Below, piece after piece: positions 1 to 14,958 of a DNA stretch of 64,000 nucleotides. The notes under the pieces are model-generated. The model was not told the DNA's origin, made no database searches, and saw only the letters and a program-made list of their open reading frames with translations. The position numbers were made by a program, and so were the translations under genes. The DNA is from Enchytraeus crypticus (taxonomy: Eukaryota > Annelida > Clitellata > Enchytraeida > Enchytraeidae): positions 955,001 through 1,019,000 of the forward strand of contig CAJHZI010000656.1 in the NCBI GenBank assembly GCA_905160935.1, read 5' to 3'. The first letter of the stretch is position 1; each line of letters opens with the position of its first letter.

Positions 1-12
1 TCGGATAATAGT

Positions 13-3000
13 CTAAAACTCAATTTTGAATGCAGAAAATTCATCGTCATCTGAGAACTGTATCTTGCAGTTTGAAGCAGCCGGGGCAATCTTGATTTTG
101 AGATTTTCCAAATCTTCTGCATTCTCATTTCTCCATTTGCGTAGGGTTGGTGAATCGTATGTAGGGACTAGTGTAACTTCCATCTCAGGTTCATTCCAGG
201 CTTGCTTCCCCAGCAGCAGAGCATCGAGTAGCTGTATGTCTGGCTCCAGACAACTCAGAACATAGTATCTCGCTCTTACGTATCTGAAGAAGTCCAGGTG
301 AATAAGATTTGCATCGGCATCTGAGCAAGGAATATAAGTTAGATCTACGTAGAATATGGATGACTGAGTCTTTGTGGATGGTCTGTTGCTGCGATTACCG
401 GTTGCGGCCATTTGCGAAACCTTACTAGCTGAAGCACTTGGTGTGGTAATACTGCTATTTATGACTGTTTTTCTAGCCTTTGAAAGATTTTCGGTATTAG
501 CTTTTTGCGTTGAGCCATTTAATTTTGGCTGATTTAATTTAGCATCAACGTTTGTCACAGTGTTATTTAGAGCAAAAGATTTTGTTTCTGAGGTTTTCGC
601 GGCATTTCCTGACTTATTATCGCCTTTACCATTGGTAGATTTGGCACTGGCGCTAAGATTTTGACTTTTGGTTCCATTCATTTTCGCGGAGATAGCAGTA
701 TTTTTGGAAACATCTCTGTTAGGCATTGGAAGGCCGCTTGGCTGACCCCATTCAGACAGGGAATCAAATCTCTGCGGCATATCAGCTTCATCCATTTCAC
801 TATCTACGTCAGAGCCTTCAAATTGAACCAATTTTTTGTCACTCTTTTCCTGCTGATGTTGTTGCTCAAATTGATCTAACTCTGAGCTAAATCCAACACT
901 TGCAGCTACCGCATCATGCCCATTCAGTGTATCTTTCTCAAGTAATTCATTTGTAACCTCTGTAGTATAATTTGTTTTATCAACTTGTTCACGTAAGCTC
1001 TCACAACTATAGTCATCGTTATCATCCATATTCATCATATCATGAGCTCCTGCGGTGTAGTTGGTAGGATTTTCTTGTTTTCTTACATCTGCGTCATATT
1101 CTTCTTGTTCTCTATCGTATTCTTCTCTGGAGAATGATGTAGGTGACGCAGGCCTATCAAACGTCGTCATTTCAATCGAATCACTTTTGAAGATGTCTTC
1201 TGTTTCTGTGTTCAGAGTTTCGAATGGAATATCGCTTTGAGATTCTGTATTCGAATGTGAATTAATGTGGCCGCGTGAAATATGCTCTTCATGGTCATCG
1301 GAATGACGATTTTCTGTCACGTTTGCATCAACGATACTTTTCTGCTGTTCTTCATTTAATAAATCATCTGTATTTTTATCTTTCTTCTCGTGAATATAAT
1401 ATTCTCCTTGCTGCTCATCGTCCACATCTTGGATAAGATCTTCTTCATCTGATACATCAACCTCCATCTGCTGTAGTCGATACGTGTCTCTTTCACTATC
1501 TGGTTCACTTTCACCCTGCTCTTCTTGAGTTCTTTCATTTTCTAAATGCTCAAATTGTTCAGAAACTGCTTCTAGTTCTTTTTCGGAAGGTTCGCTAAAC
1601 TCCTCACTCTGTGAGGTTTTAGTGACTGAGACGAGATCACCTGCAACATTTGCATTGGTTCTCAAAGCAACTTCTTCATCAGAGTTATCGAAATTTTTGT
1701 CATCATAACCGTCACAGTTATTTTCTCTCTCAAACACCTGCTCGTTAGAAAATGCGTCTTGAGATACTTCATCGTCTTCGAAAAGCCCTCTTTTAGCAAA
1801 CTCATGCACATCGCTCAAATTGTTATCAAACGGATTGCTATTACCAGCCTCAGATTGATCCTCTCTATTTTCACTCTGGTCATAGATTCGTGCCAAAGTT
1901 TCTTTCTCTTCATGTTTGTCAGTGTCATCAGAGCCAACCTCAACTTTAATGTTTTCCTCTTCTTCATTTAAGCTTCCCTCGTCATCGCCGAAGGCATCTT
2001 GAGCCATTTCGTCGTAATCATCTACTCGTTTGTCGCCATTTACTCCTGGTTCAGCAGATTCTAAAATACATTTTTCCTGCTCTTCTCTATAGTTAATGAT
2101 AATATCATTTTTTGCAATGCTATGAGATATCTCGTCGCTCTCTTCAGGACTGTCGTCAACTAGATTTTCAGGCGCATGCGCTAAGTTGCCATTTAAATCA
2201 GGATGCTCTTCCTCTACAACATCTTCACCAGAAGCTTCTGATGCTTTTCCAAGGTTCTCATTCGAGCAAGTGCTGATGTGCTCCCTCTCGTCTCTTGTAT
2301 CGTCAATCGTATCTGATTCTTTATCCTCTGACAAATTTTCTGCCTCGACATCCTGACCTTGCAAAATATCGGCTGCTCTCAAGGCGCATGATTCCATATT
2401 TCTTGGGTATTCAGGCATAGATTCCAAAGTATCTGATTTGGGTACAATCTCTTCATTTCTAGGTAAAGTTTTTAGTTCTCTCTCGTCATTACCGTAAAGA
2501 TCCTCAGACCTTGGTTCATCCAGATAGTCTGTATTCTCTGGAAATTTAGTTTTCACATCTTCTTCATCATTTTGCTCAGGCGTGTATGTATCCACTTTCA
2601 TATCTGCATCTAACTCAGGATGAAACTCGTTTTCTTCAGAAATATAGTTATCTTTTGTATGCTCAGTATTGGAATCTTTCTTTAATTCGTCTTCATTCAC
2701 ATCCTCGTGTAGCTTACCCTGCAATGCATTTTTATCAAGAAACTCTTGAGCTAAATCATGTCTTTCAAATAAATCGCTTTCTCCATCATGTTTATGCATT
2801 TCTTCAACTTCCTCTTCACCTTCTTTTTCGTGTTTCTGAAGAAGTGTAGGTTTATCGACATACTCATTTTCAGTATCATGTTCATCCTGAAGTTCATGAT
2901 CAATGTCATGTTCATCAATCGAATCTTTAATCATTAGTTGTTCATTCTCATTGTCTTCATTATGCTTAATAAATTTTTTGTTAACTTCATGATCAGTAGT

Positions 3001-6000
3001 TGCTACTTCACTGGCACTTTCCTCATTGAAGGGTTTATCTGCTTCATGAAGTTCTTTCTCATAATCATCTTTGGACAGATTGTCCTTAACAGTATTTAAT
3101 ACGTCAAAGTATTCTTTGTCAGTGTCACTCAGTGGCGCTAATCCTGCCTCTTGCTTCACTTGGATATCCTTTTCAACAACCCATTCATCGAGGTGTTTCT
3201 TCTCTTTATTAAAAAAGTCGCCCATGTCGTGTGCTATTTGGTGCTCCTCTACATTATATGCTGCAGACATTTCCTCTGTATCAAGCTCAAGTTTGTCATC
3301 TTTCTTTTCAAGAATATCATTAAATTTACGTTTCATGCCCGGTTCCTCTTCTGCAGCTGTCTCAGCTAACTGTTCATTCTCGTCATATTGGAGATCTCTA
3401 CTTAAATCATCTTGCATTACAAGAGGCTCGTCACTTAGATTTTGAGCAGATTCGTTATTGGTTTCTTGTTGATCATATTCATAATTCTCATCTTGAGGAT
3501 TATGATCTTCCTTTTCATGATCTTCTCTATATTCGACGTGTTCATCAAGGTGCTTCTCGACCTCATGATAAAAATGATTATTGGCACTATTAATTTCATG
3601 ATCATCTTGATTGGAGTTTTGGACTGATTCGTTATGTGTATCAAATGTCTCAAATGGAATATTTTTCTTCAAATCTTGGGGCTCCTCAAAGAAATCTTTC
3701 TTTTCAAACTCATCATTCAGTTTCTTACCTTGAGCTTCTTCACCAGGTGAACAATTTTCGTAATCATATTTATGATGAAGATTGAATACATTTTCCTTAG
3801 ACATATCAGGTTCTTTCATTTCTTGTCGTATATTGTCCTCTTTCTGAGATACTCTATCAGTAAATTCTCCATCGTTAAATTTATTGTCTTTTTCTAAATT
3901 TTCATTAACTTTTGTTTCCGCTTCATGCTCGTCCAGACTATCACGTTCCGCCTCAGCACGATCTTTTAGATGTTCTTGCATATCATCTCGAAGTTCATTC
4001 TCTAACTGTTCATCAAGACTGTCTCTATCATTCTCATCTTCATGGGCTTCATAGTTCTGCACTCGATCAAACGCACTTGCTTCCGTATCAAACTCTTCAT
4101 CACTAAGTTTTTGATCCGATATTTTATGTTTTACATTATTGATTTCATCATGAAGTTCTCTATTTTCGTGATCACGTTCTGTGTTTCTATCTTTTTCTTC
4201 TGCAAAATCGACCACCAACGGACGTTCTTGAAAGTTCTCGAATTCATTTTCTTCATTTTCAAACTTGGAATTTATCTGTTCTTCAGTCTCATGATTTCCT
4301 ATTTCCTTGCTAGAGTTATTTTCAAGGTCGCCGTGACTCGCGTCGTTCATTGCACTGTCATCTATTCCTGCAGCCTCAATGTGGGCATCCTCAGCTTTAG
4401 ATGGAAGGAGATTGATTTCCTCTTCATAGAACTTTTCGCCTGTTATACATCCATTTTCAGCTCCATCAAGGTTTCCATTATTTTCTTTCGGCTCAGTATC
4501 TTCATTGAATGTCCCAACTTGAGATTCAGCAACTTCATTAGCACAATATTCTTGCATACTTTCAGTTCGGAGAGAGTTGGCATTGAAATTTCCCTCTATT
4601 GGTTCATCTCGATCAACTGCTTGATTGTCTTTTTCTTCTTCATTATCTCTACTAAGTCCAGTGTCTTCGATTTCTTCTTCATCTGCTTCAAAATTTTTTA
4701 GTTGATTAAATTCTTCTGTTGACAAACGGTAACGAAAATGAGGCAGAGCAATGTTATCAACTCCTGGTTCCGGATTATGTTCTTCGTCACGCCCTATTTC
4801 AGAGACAAGATCAGGCACACTGTCACTAGGATTAGCATGCAACTGATTGGATTCTTTGCAGTGATTAGACGTTTCAGTTAGCTCAGCTACAATTTTTGCT
4901 TCTTCTGAGTCTCTCATTTCCATCAATGGTTCTTCAGTAATGTTTTCTCCGCTTAAGTTTGCAATTTGTTGAGCAGCATTAGCGTCAAAGTTGTAATTGA
5001 GACCAGAATTTGATTTCTCCACTTTGGGACTTTCTACCAGGTCTGGTATATCTCCTATGCTTTGTTTTTTACTTTCTTCATTACACGGCGGAATTGGCGG
5101 CAGATCACTATTTGTCAAACTTTTCTTCACTTTATTAAGGCTTGCACTAGGTGCTTTAGTGGCTGCTGAGGACTTCGGTACAGTCTTTGAAATTGGAGTA
5201 GATGACTTTTTGGGAGTAGATGAAACAATGCTAGGATTTTCCTCTTTAGCTTCCTTCTGCAAGGTAGGCTTATTCGCTTGTTTAATTTTTGAAGTGGCAT
5301 TTGATGTGTTTTTTATGTCTGGCGTCGGCTTTTTGGATGACGGTGTTTTTGCGTCTTTGCCAATAGTGTGTGTACCTTCTTTAGATGAAGGTGTTATTTT
5401 AGCAGCGCCCTTGTCTTTGTTTACTGTTAAAGAAGGTTTGACAGATTTTGAAGGTTCATTTGCTTTCAAAGTGGTAGGCTTCACAGTTTCTTTTCGTTTA
5501 TTTGAAGCATCTATATTTTCCTTGACTTCAGCACGTTTCTTTTCCGAGTTATGTCGGACTGACGACATCGTCGCTGAATGTGCTGAAGAATCAATCTTAG
5601 ATGAACTGCTTCCTTTAGACAAATTACTGGTGGAGCCCACCTTTCCTTGAGAACCACTTAGAGCAGCGACACCTGCAGATTTTGGTTGGATGGGAACGGC
5701 TTTATTCGTCTGGGCTGGAAGTCGAGATTTTTCTACTACTTCAACAGCATTCTTTGAGTCACGAGCGGCAGTTTTATTCGAAGGAATAGCTTTAACTGGC
5801 ACTGACTTAGCTGAAGTCTTGGATTTTTCTAATTTGTTATTTTTTGCTTTTGTATAAATTGATTCTTTCAGAGCTTCCATTCCCTTTAGTTTGTTCAGAC
5901 ATTCCAGTAGTTTAGCACAACTTACTGAACCAGGAAGTAGAATTCTTGTAACACTGCTCTTTTCATCACTTGGTGTCCAAATCAGCAGAGAAGCAACAGA

Positions 6001-7070
6001 CACCAGGGACGAGATTGGTGAGCTATTAGTTCCCGTGAAGCAGCCAGATTGTGAATGTGAAGCCCACTGTTTCGCGAATTCTTTCATCTCACGAGAATCC
6101 TGAACAGGATTCAAGATGTACATGTCAAGAGTCCCGTAACCAACTCTGTTATACAGACGTAGCGGTTGAACATTTGGACCTGCAGACGCGACGCAGTCCA
6201 TGTGATGTAAACCAGACTTGATAAACTTTTCAGAAATCGTTCGACTTTCATCAATGATGCTCACCTTCAGTAGATCATCATTTTTCTCCTGCACGTTGGA
6301 TCCGTTTGAGCTGAATTTACTTGGTCCAGAATTCATTAACACGGCGCCAATTTCAGGCACACTGGAATGATCTTTTATCATCTGGTCAAGAAAGGAATGG
6401 AATCCGAAAGAATTATCCACGTCGAAATGTGTGAGTAGCATTACATCTAGTCTTTGAAGACGTTTTATCAAATCCCAGAAAACTGACTTCTTCTGGAAAC
6501 CTCCATCGGCAAGCATGTTGAAGTCGCCAATGCCGAAATAGGCAGAAGTTCCAGAACCAGCCGGAAGTACATACATCACTGGTTTGGTTTTATGACTGAG
6601 ATTCCCCACAGCACAGGTGTGAGCAGTGAGACCTCTGAAGCTTAGCTCTTCTCGATGTTTGGATAGAAAGCTTAGAAACTGACTGGCATCAAAGGAACCT
6701 TGAGCTACCATGCTGGGATTCAACTGTACATTAAGATGCCTCATTCGTACGTCTGACCACTGACCTTCAGCTGTGCAGCTCAGTCTAAGAGGACTAGATG
6801 ATGGCCCATCCGCTGAACCAAGCCCTAATCCTTCAATGTTGCTGTTGATCGACTCGCGGACAGTCTTAGCGAAATCTGGAAAAGAGAAAACATCGTCCTG
6901 CAGAATCCAGTCTCCAGAGCCAGCGAGAGTTTGACCGCTGAAGAAAACGTGACGATAAGCAGCTGCAGAGTTTATGCTGGACGTCAGCAGCTTTCGCAGA
7001 GTTACCTTGTGAGCGTTGAGTAGAATGCTTATCGATGCCTCATCATTCTCCCACTTCAGAATCCTCTCAG
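13..7070 (-). CDS. MAP1/Futsch exon 3, giant terminal coding exon
   Basis: One uninterrupted 7,058-nt reading frame. The open frame continues to 7089, but the six N-terminal codons of that extension are intronic. The acceptor is placed at GTGCAG|CTGAGAGG because phase 1 then joins exon 2 and gives [14 protein letters not shown], matching the MAP1 family. The acceptor has a poor pyrimidine tract. The exon holds most of the heavy-chain N-domain, the basic Ser/Thr/Lys region, the long acidic low-complexity region and the light-chain domain. A large, nearly single-exon body is usual for this family. Confidence 0.95.
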
Positions 7071-10000
7071 CTGCACATTCAAATAGCAATAGTTCTCAAT
7101 TATTACAGTAGCCTTTTCTAGTGATAATCTCCTTTTTAGTTCTAAATTTTCGTAATTTGAAAAGTAGTTAAGGTTTAGTTACTATTTTTAAATAGAATAT
7201 TTAAACTCTAACTTTTAAAGTTTGCACCTACAAAAATTGTACCGAAGCAAGAAAATTCTGTAAATACATGCATTATGCTAGTTGCATAGCTAAACGGTAA
7301 AATCTTCTAAAAGAAGTAAACTTTTATACATTTATTTCAATATTTGTGGGTTTTAGAAACAATAGAGTAATTGGGTGAAATGAATATAAATTTAAGTTAA
7401 ACCCTAATCGGACTTATCAATCGATAAGCCCGATAAAATAAAAAAAATTTAATATATTAGGAATGGGAGCTTTAAGAAGGAAATTCATTCTTTAACAAAT
7501 TAAATAATAAAATACTATACAATATGTTTATTTTTAAGCAAATTATATACCCAAAATGCACACATTTACGCGACTTTCACTCGCTATTCTAAACATTCAA
7601 ACAATGGCTGAAAAGCGATAACTTTACTCCCATTTTTAAACTTTAATGAACTTCATGCAGTTGTTAACCCGAGATGATCGCAGGAACTTGGACTAAAGTT
7701 AAATCACAGGGTAGACTGATACAATGTCAGCCTACTCTATGTATGCAGACTACATAATGTACATGTAATGTTGCGTTTTCTGTATTTTTACGGACATGGC
7801 AAGACAAATCAATGATCTTAAAGGTTAACATAACTTTCTTAAATTCTCCATATACAATATATTTTAACCAAAATATTAGTTAAACTTTTGTTGTAACTAT
7901 TTTTAGTAATTAAACCTTTAGGTAATCTAAAAAATAATCTTTGCTATTTACCAACATTATTTGTACGTGCATGCATTAAAAGTTAATGTGTTGAAATTTA
8001 TCAATAGCCTTTCAATTATCCAGCATAATGTATTCAGCTATGGCCTAGATCATATAAGTACAATTAAGCATTATACTTCTGTAAGTTTACTTAAGTCCTA
8101 TTCTGTGGTATGCTAATAATGAAACATTAAATTACATTGCTGGTGACAGTGTCATCAATTATATCGGTAATCATATGAATGCACTATCACTTTACTAATA
8201 GTCATATTTCCGTTATCTACTTGCACAACAGGATATTGATGCATAAGTACAATTATTAACCATGTAACAGTAAGAGAATACAGCAACCGCATGAAAACCT
8301 TGGCCATCCAACCTCTGAATTACAAAAAATACTCTTAACTCAACTTAGAGCCATCTTCGCAACTTTTTTAAATTTTCATTTCCTGCATGAGCCAGAATGT
8401 GGAAATTGTCAATTGGTGATGTAATACCATGAATTTAAAACATGCTGTCAAATATGTGCCACGGCTGTAGACAATCTCAAAACTTTAGACAGATAGATAC
8501 ATTGGCACTCAGACAGATTCAATTATATTTTCTGTTGTGAAAAACGATTTGGTGTCTGTTTCGATTGTCATAACGCTCAAGTCTGATTTGAGGCCTATTT
8601 TAGAGCCTGGATACACTTCAGAACAAATGAGCTTGGAATTACTAGGCCTATTCGCGTACATATTCATACTTAGACCTTAATATGAACATCACTAGGATCA
8701 GTCAAAGTAGTTTTCAATTGATTAATCCCACTGCATTTTATACTTGTGCCTTTGTTCTGCATAGAACGATTGTTGCCAATGCTCCAGAGAGTATATTTTG
8801 ACTACATGTGTAGGTTGATGTTTAAATTATAAGGAAGTCTACTTATTAATTCGTTTTTCATTTCTCTTGTAAGTGAATGATATTACTTGTGTCATTATGA
8901 TCGATGGACAATGCGCGCCTAGGAAAAGAAGAATATATAGACCTAAGGGATAAGAACAACTTGAGAATCTTACTTTAAAATATAGGCTATATTACTTTGA
9001 TGGTCTGTAACTGTACAGTCACACATGAAGATAGAATGCGAAAACATGGCTTTAAATGTACAATGCATATTGCCAGATCACAAGATGATAATTATCAATA
9101 ATAGCAGCATATACTTCAATTGAGGAGTGTAAAACAAGTCGACATCGCCTTCACTTCCTCCGTGGAGCAATAAAGTTAGCAGATCGGCGGTCGTTCAATA
9201 ATGTGCATGTAAGTGTTTACACCAGAAGAGTATGACTAAGCAATTATACAGGCGACAGCAAACACCATCGGTCTGCTTAAAAGTCTCATTACAGTATATA
9301 TAAGCCTATATAATATATAGATATAAATATACATCACAATCATGCGGGAGATGGTTAAGCAGACGTAAGATGGTTAAGCGTTAAGGTTGGACATCTTACC
9401 GACATCGCCCTCCCGTGGCGCGATGAGTAGGGTTTTAGACCCACATGCAAAGTTGACTAAATGATCAAGTTTTTGAAGTACAAATATATTCATTAGTGTT
9501 TTCATGGTTAATTTTGCGGTGGTTTAACAGATTTGTGACAAAATTGTTGCATGCATGGAGATGTACAAATTCATCGATATCCTATCTTTATGCACGACAG
9601 CGGTATAGATGAGAAATACTGAATTTTCTTTCCAACACTGCTTTAGCTTACACCTGCATTCACTTGTATTTTCAGAGCAGGGCTACTACAATTGTATTGG
9701 GAATCTTTCTGTAATCTCACTATTTACGCCTTCACAAGATTATCTTGTTATAGACTGAATGGTTAAAGATGTGAATTCGCAAAAGACTAAGGATAAAGAT
9801 ATCGCATCGTACATTTAATTACAATGCAAAGACGGAAGAACAAGGCCAGTAATTTATCTCAAAGGGCGCAGGTCCGTTAAGCAAACTAAGGTAGTCTGAT
9901 GTGGAGAATAAAGGCGCGATAAAGTGAGTTTTGAACGGTTAAGATCCTGAAGCAAGATAAAATTAAAGTGAGCTAAGAAGATTTGGGCAGTCAAGATATA

Positions 10001-13000
10001 TACATGTATACAAACTTTCAGAGCCTCTCGTTGCATCATCAGACAGCTCATCTACTAGCTGAGCCAAGGTCTCATCAATACGACACCCAGCCGCCTCCGC
10101 GTTCCATGATAGGAGATCTAAAATTATAATTAATCGTATTAGTACAAATAATCCTTCTTTACTACTGATGTAATTCATAGTTAAATTAAAAAGTATAAAG
10201 GTAAAATATTAAAGAACAAAATAATATAATCAATAATAATAGCGATCTACATGTAAAATTAATTTTCTTAGCAAAATATGAAGTAGAGAAGCAAGGTAAG
10301 AGTAATCATGTAGAACATTTTACATGCATGCTATTGTAATCATTAAATTGCGATCTAAAAATATCAAAACATATATAAGTTGGCTGTCAAATTAAGCACC
10401 AAAAACCATATCGATTTAGTGAATAAAGCACATGCCAGAGAAATAATGTGATTCAACAGTTTTAACAAATAAGAAACGGCGAAAATGAAGAGGTAAAACG
10501 TATTAACAATGAGAGGTGAGAATTTAACAGATTAATATTTCATTTCATTAACACGTATAAGAGACCATTACGTGTAATTGATAACTAAAAAGTTTATCAG
10601 TATGTGCATCATCATATATCTCACCGACGTCACCATTGGAGCAAGTGGCGACGTCGGTGAGATACTCGACCGCGGATCAGTATGTGCGGGGTTCAAATCC
10701 TGGGCTCACCCGTCACTGACATCGCTTCCAAGTGAGGAAACTGACGTTAACCTTAACTTTTTTATCAGACTATGTTGTCAGGTGATTCCAAAGACACCAT
10801 TGACTGATCGACAATATCAAGCACGATGATATCAACATACCGAGGCAGCATAGTACGATGATAAGTTAACCGATCGGCCTATTTCAAAAAGGGCTGTGCT
10901 ACCATTACAATTTTTAGCGTTCTGACTAGCAGTCGATATTTTTCTACATTGTTTATCGACGGCACCTGCGACGCCAGTATTACTCACGACGACGGTGTGA
11001 AGTAATTTGCATAAGAAATTGAGCATTTCTTGGATGATGAAACAACACATTCCGTGCATTCCACCAGACAACCGTTGTTATTATCAGCAGGTTACTAGGA
11101 ACACTTTGATAAATCTTAGAATAAAATGCTCAGCTTGCACTTAATCAGAGTGTTGGTCTGCTCGGAATGATCAAGTAGAACGTAAAAGTTTAGAAAATTC
11201 AAATTGTTAACCATTCTGCAAGCTTCACTAGCGCGTATTAATGGATACGTTTAATGAAATGAGTAATTTGTTGAAAGACATTATGCAGTATAAACATATA
11301 CATTCATGACTAATTTACGTAGATTACAGCCAGAATAAAAGTTTTGCATAGTAAGCATTAGACGCACAATAATTTTAGTACTACATATCAGTTTCAGCAG
11401 TATAATATTATGTTCAAATAGTTACTTATTCCTTTTGTATACCGACCCTGGTTAAACTGGGATTCAAGGGAGGATGATGATGATGATGATGATGAGTTAC
11501 TTATTTATTTTAGCGATCTTGTGTAAATACGAGGTTTCATTCTGAAATGATCCAATCCTATGTTAGAATACTTGGTATGCAGATCAGGATTTAATTTGTC
11601 ATTTATGTTGCAATACAGTAGGATCTACCTAAGGCTCATCCTAACTACCAAATAAGCAATTGAGACATAGTGCCTTCAGATGTAGCATGGTAATGAACCT
11701 AACATTCTCTTAAGTAGGCATTTTATATATCTGAAATAAAGTTGTTTATCAAGTTATATAACGATAGATTCAGCGTATGCTTTCACGGAAAAAATGATTC
11801 ATTGTGTAGGCCTACTGGATGCATGAGTAAACTACTAATGAGCCAATTATGGTTTTTTTCATCTGCAGTACACATTGAAATATTTAACAGACTGTTTGTT
11901 GGTTTTTGCCTCATAGGTTAATCATGCCATTTTTCGTTAGGTAAGCGCACATAGATACTTGTTCAGAGACACAATTAACCTACCAGACACCTTTAACAAA
12001 CTCGTGTGGTAACAATTCTCGTGTCGATGGGGTTTGTCGACTGACACAAAGTTTCCAACTTGTGTCAGTCGACACAAGTTGGAAAGCCGTTTTGCGCGGA
12101 AAACTATACACCATCGGTCGTAAGCTAGTGTACAAATGTAAACTGCTTTTAATTTACTTTAATTAAGTCGACATATCTTATGAAAACCATATGCTCAGAA
12201 ATTGCGCAAATTACGCGAACTGATGCGATTAATATGTATTAAATTATACCGCTGACAATCCAGAATTTTTGTTTACCTTTGTAGTGAATGAAACACGTAA
12301 GCAACACGTTTGCGTTATCAATAACTCTTTCAGCTCAGCTATTATTGAATTGTATCCCTCTAGAAACTCGCATAAACAGTGAGCAAGCCAAGAATTCCTA
12401 TCATACCTGGGATTAATTTAAACCATTCGAAACAGTATAGTGCAATCTCTCTTTCTCTCTCTCTCTCTCTTTCTCTCTCTCTAGTCTGTAGGCATATATT
12501 CATTTCTACTTTCACGCTGTATAAAGAGCACTTTATTAATCAACGAGTTAATCCCTTCACAACAGGCTAAGCCTTACCCATACCTTATAAGTATAGTCCA
12601 TAGCTTGGAAAAACTTCAGTTCTTTCTCAGTCGCCACTTTCGACACGTGCTTTTTATGATTGGCTTATTTCTTAATGGCCCGGACACAACTCAATATAAT
12701 ATCGAAAGCAAATTTAGTGGTACAGTACTTGCTTACAACACCGGTACTTGCTTAGTACGTTGCTTATTGTGTATCACAGTATAGGCCCCTCTCTATCACA
12801 ATCTACTTGAAATCGCTTGAAGACAAAAGACTACGAACAGCAATTTTAATGGCGGAATTCATATTTTAATTTTTTTGCAATTCCTTTAGCAGTGACGGTT
12901 TCTATATCGGCGTTTTGAAACAGATATTTAAGATTGCTTTGGAATTTATTTTTACAATTAAACTTAGAAAATAACTATTTTTATTTGAAGTAGATTGTGG

Positions 13001-14832
13001 TCTCTGATAATACAAAACTTTTAATTTTAATAAAGCAGGAGCTCTAGATTTGAAACTATATACATGTAGATCTAGCTTAGAAAGTTATAAGGCACACAAA
13101 CAGCTGTATACATGTACAGTATAGCTGTATATATTTTGAATTTTTGACTCCTTTGCATGTTACACAATTGATCACTTATACTTATAACAGAGTTGAAGTA
13201 CGCAATTCAGAAGTTGTGTGATCCGCCTCTGATCAATATTTTACAGATGCCCCCATATATTGCGACAATATTTCTTATAGTTACAATTTCAAACAAGTAA
13301 TTAATATATAAATACACATCTACTGTGTAATAGCTACGCGTTTAATTTACACGTACGCAGGTACGAGTGCAGATACAGAAGCTTTCTTGGACATGGCGGA
13401 TGAACAATATTCGAGGATTACAACAACATTCCACAGAGCGCCTGCAGGGTGAAATCTATCTACTCAGCCCGAGAGCTAATTGCTCGCCACGGTTATCAGA
13501 CCCAGCTGATCCAGTCTTGTCTGGCAGGAAGCAGATTGAATGGAGATAAGGCTGCTGTCTGATGTGTAACGAACATGAAACAGATGGTCCATTCTCCACA
13601 CAATGTCTCTATTAACTAGATATAGACTGCTAAAGCTGTGCCTCTGTTTACCTATCTCTTCAGACATGCCAGCGGTATTGACATTATATTAAAAATCTTT
13701 CATTTCATTCACGGTTTCTCTCCTGAATGTGCTACACTTCAATATCTTGTTCTGTCATAAATCTTAATGTTATTAATCAGTCCTAATCTGTCAAGATTAC
13801 TGCCAAATGGCAGATCCATATATTGTTGTTTAAATGCCGCTGTTAACAAACAATTCATCAACAAACCTGCCATAATCATAAAGGCAATGATTTGATAAAT
13901 ATTTTGCCCAGTATAGCCAATAGCTTAGAAAATACGAACTCTACTCTGGTTTTCTGGTGGCTACATCAACTTTCTTTTTTGTCTTCTCGGTTTATGATCA
14001 GTATTATCTACATATAATCCAAAGTTAAACAAAAACTATAACATATACCTAAACATAGTCAAAGTTAAACATACATCATAGTGAAGTGATCATCTGTGAT
14101 TATATCCACATGTATTACTGTTCAGTCGAGAAATACTATTTGCATAGGAAAAGGCTCGACGTAGGCCTAAAATAAGCCTGACCCTATAAACACTAAACGA
14201 CAATCTATCAAAAGGCTGCCAAAGTCAAAAAATGCAATGATGTGATCATATTTTGTCTTAATATACTCATTGCTTGGGAAAAATTATTCTAATATGATTG
14301 TCTAGTGCCTACTTATTTCGACCTTCTTTGCTAGTTTTATTTTTATATTAATTTAAAGTTATCAATATTAAAAACCTCCTCTGCTATTGCAGCCGGATAA
14401 TAATTAGATAAAACTAATTTGATGATTACCATACTATTCTATAACACAAAAAATATAATGAAGGTATATAATATTTACTACACTTATACTAAGTGATAAT
14501 TATCGCAGCATCACATTTAAAAAGCATTATCAGCTCCCATATGTTGGAATTAGACTTCTACGCAGAAAATTGCTATAATTTTGAGGCAATTTATTGTTCC
14601 TGCAATTTTTACTCTTTGTTGACTTGATGACATTTATATATGGATGCTGTTTGCGTTAGACCTATTAGCCATTGCAGACTGCTGAATGAGTATTGAGTAG
14701 CGTAACTATACTACATGTAGATTCCGTATATTCCTCTGCATTCATATGAATATGACGTTCAGAATCAATGAGGTAAAGTTTATTATAAAATATCGACCTA
14801 CAAGCATGAAGAATCGATTAAGCATATACATA

Positions 14833-14884
<52 letters not shown>

Positions 14885-14908
14885 ATAATATTATATATAT
14901 AAGCATAC

Positions 14909-14958
<50 letters not shown>

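Noticed and set aside
3071-3445. Plus-strand frames within the MAP1 exon (also 4042-4701 and 4997-5650)
   Set aside because: Shadows of the acidic low-complexity coding on the other strand.
7071-7089. Start of MAP1 translation at the ATG near 7089
   Set aside because: Family alignment and phase show that the conserved N-terminus continues in two upstream exons; the six codons before 7070 are intron sequence.
10690-10700. A true tRNA gene at the GGTTCAAATCC site
   Set aside because: The head lacks a full cloverleaf and acceptor stem, and the same sequence recurs with a common non-tRNA tail, so it is a SINE.
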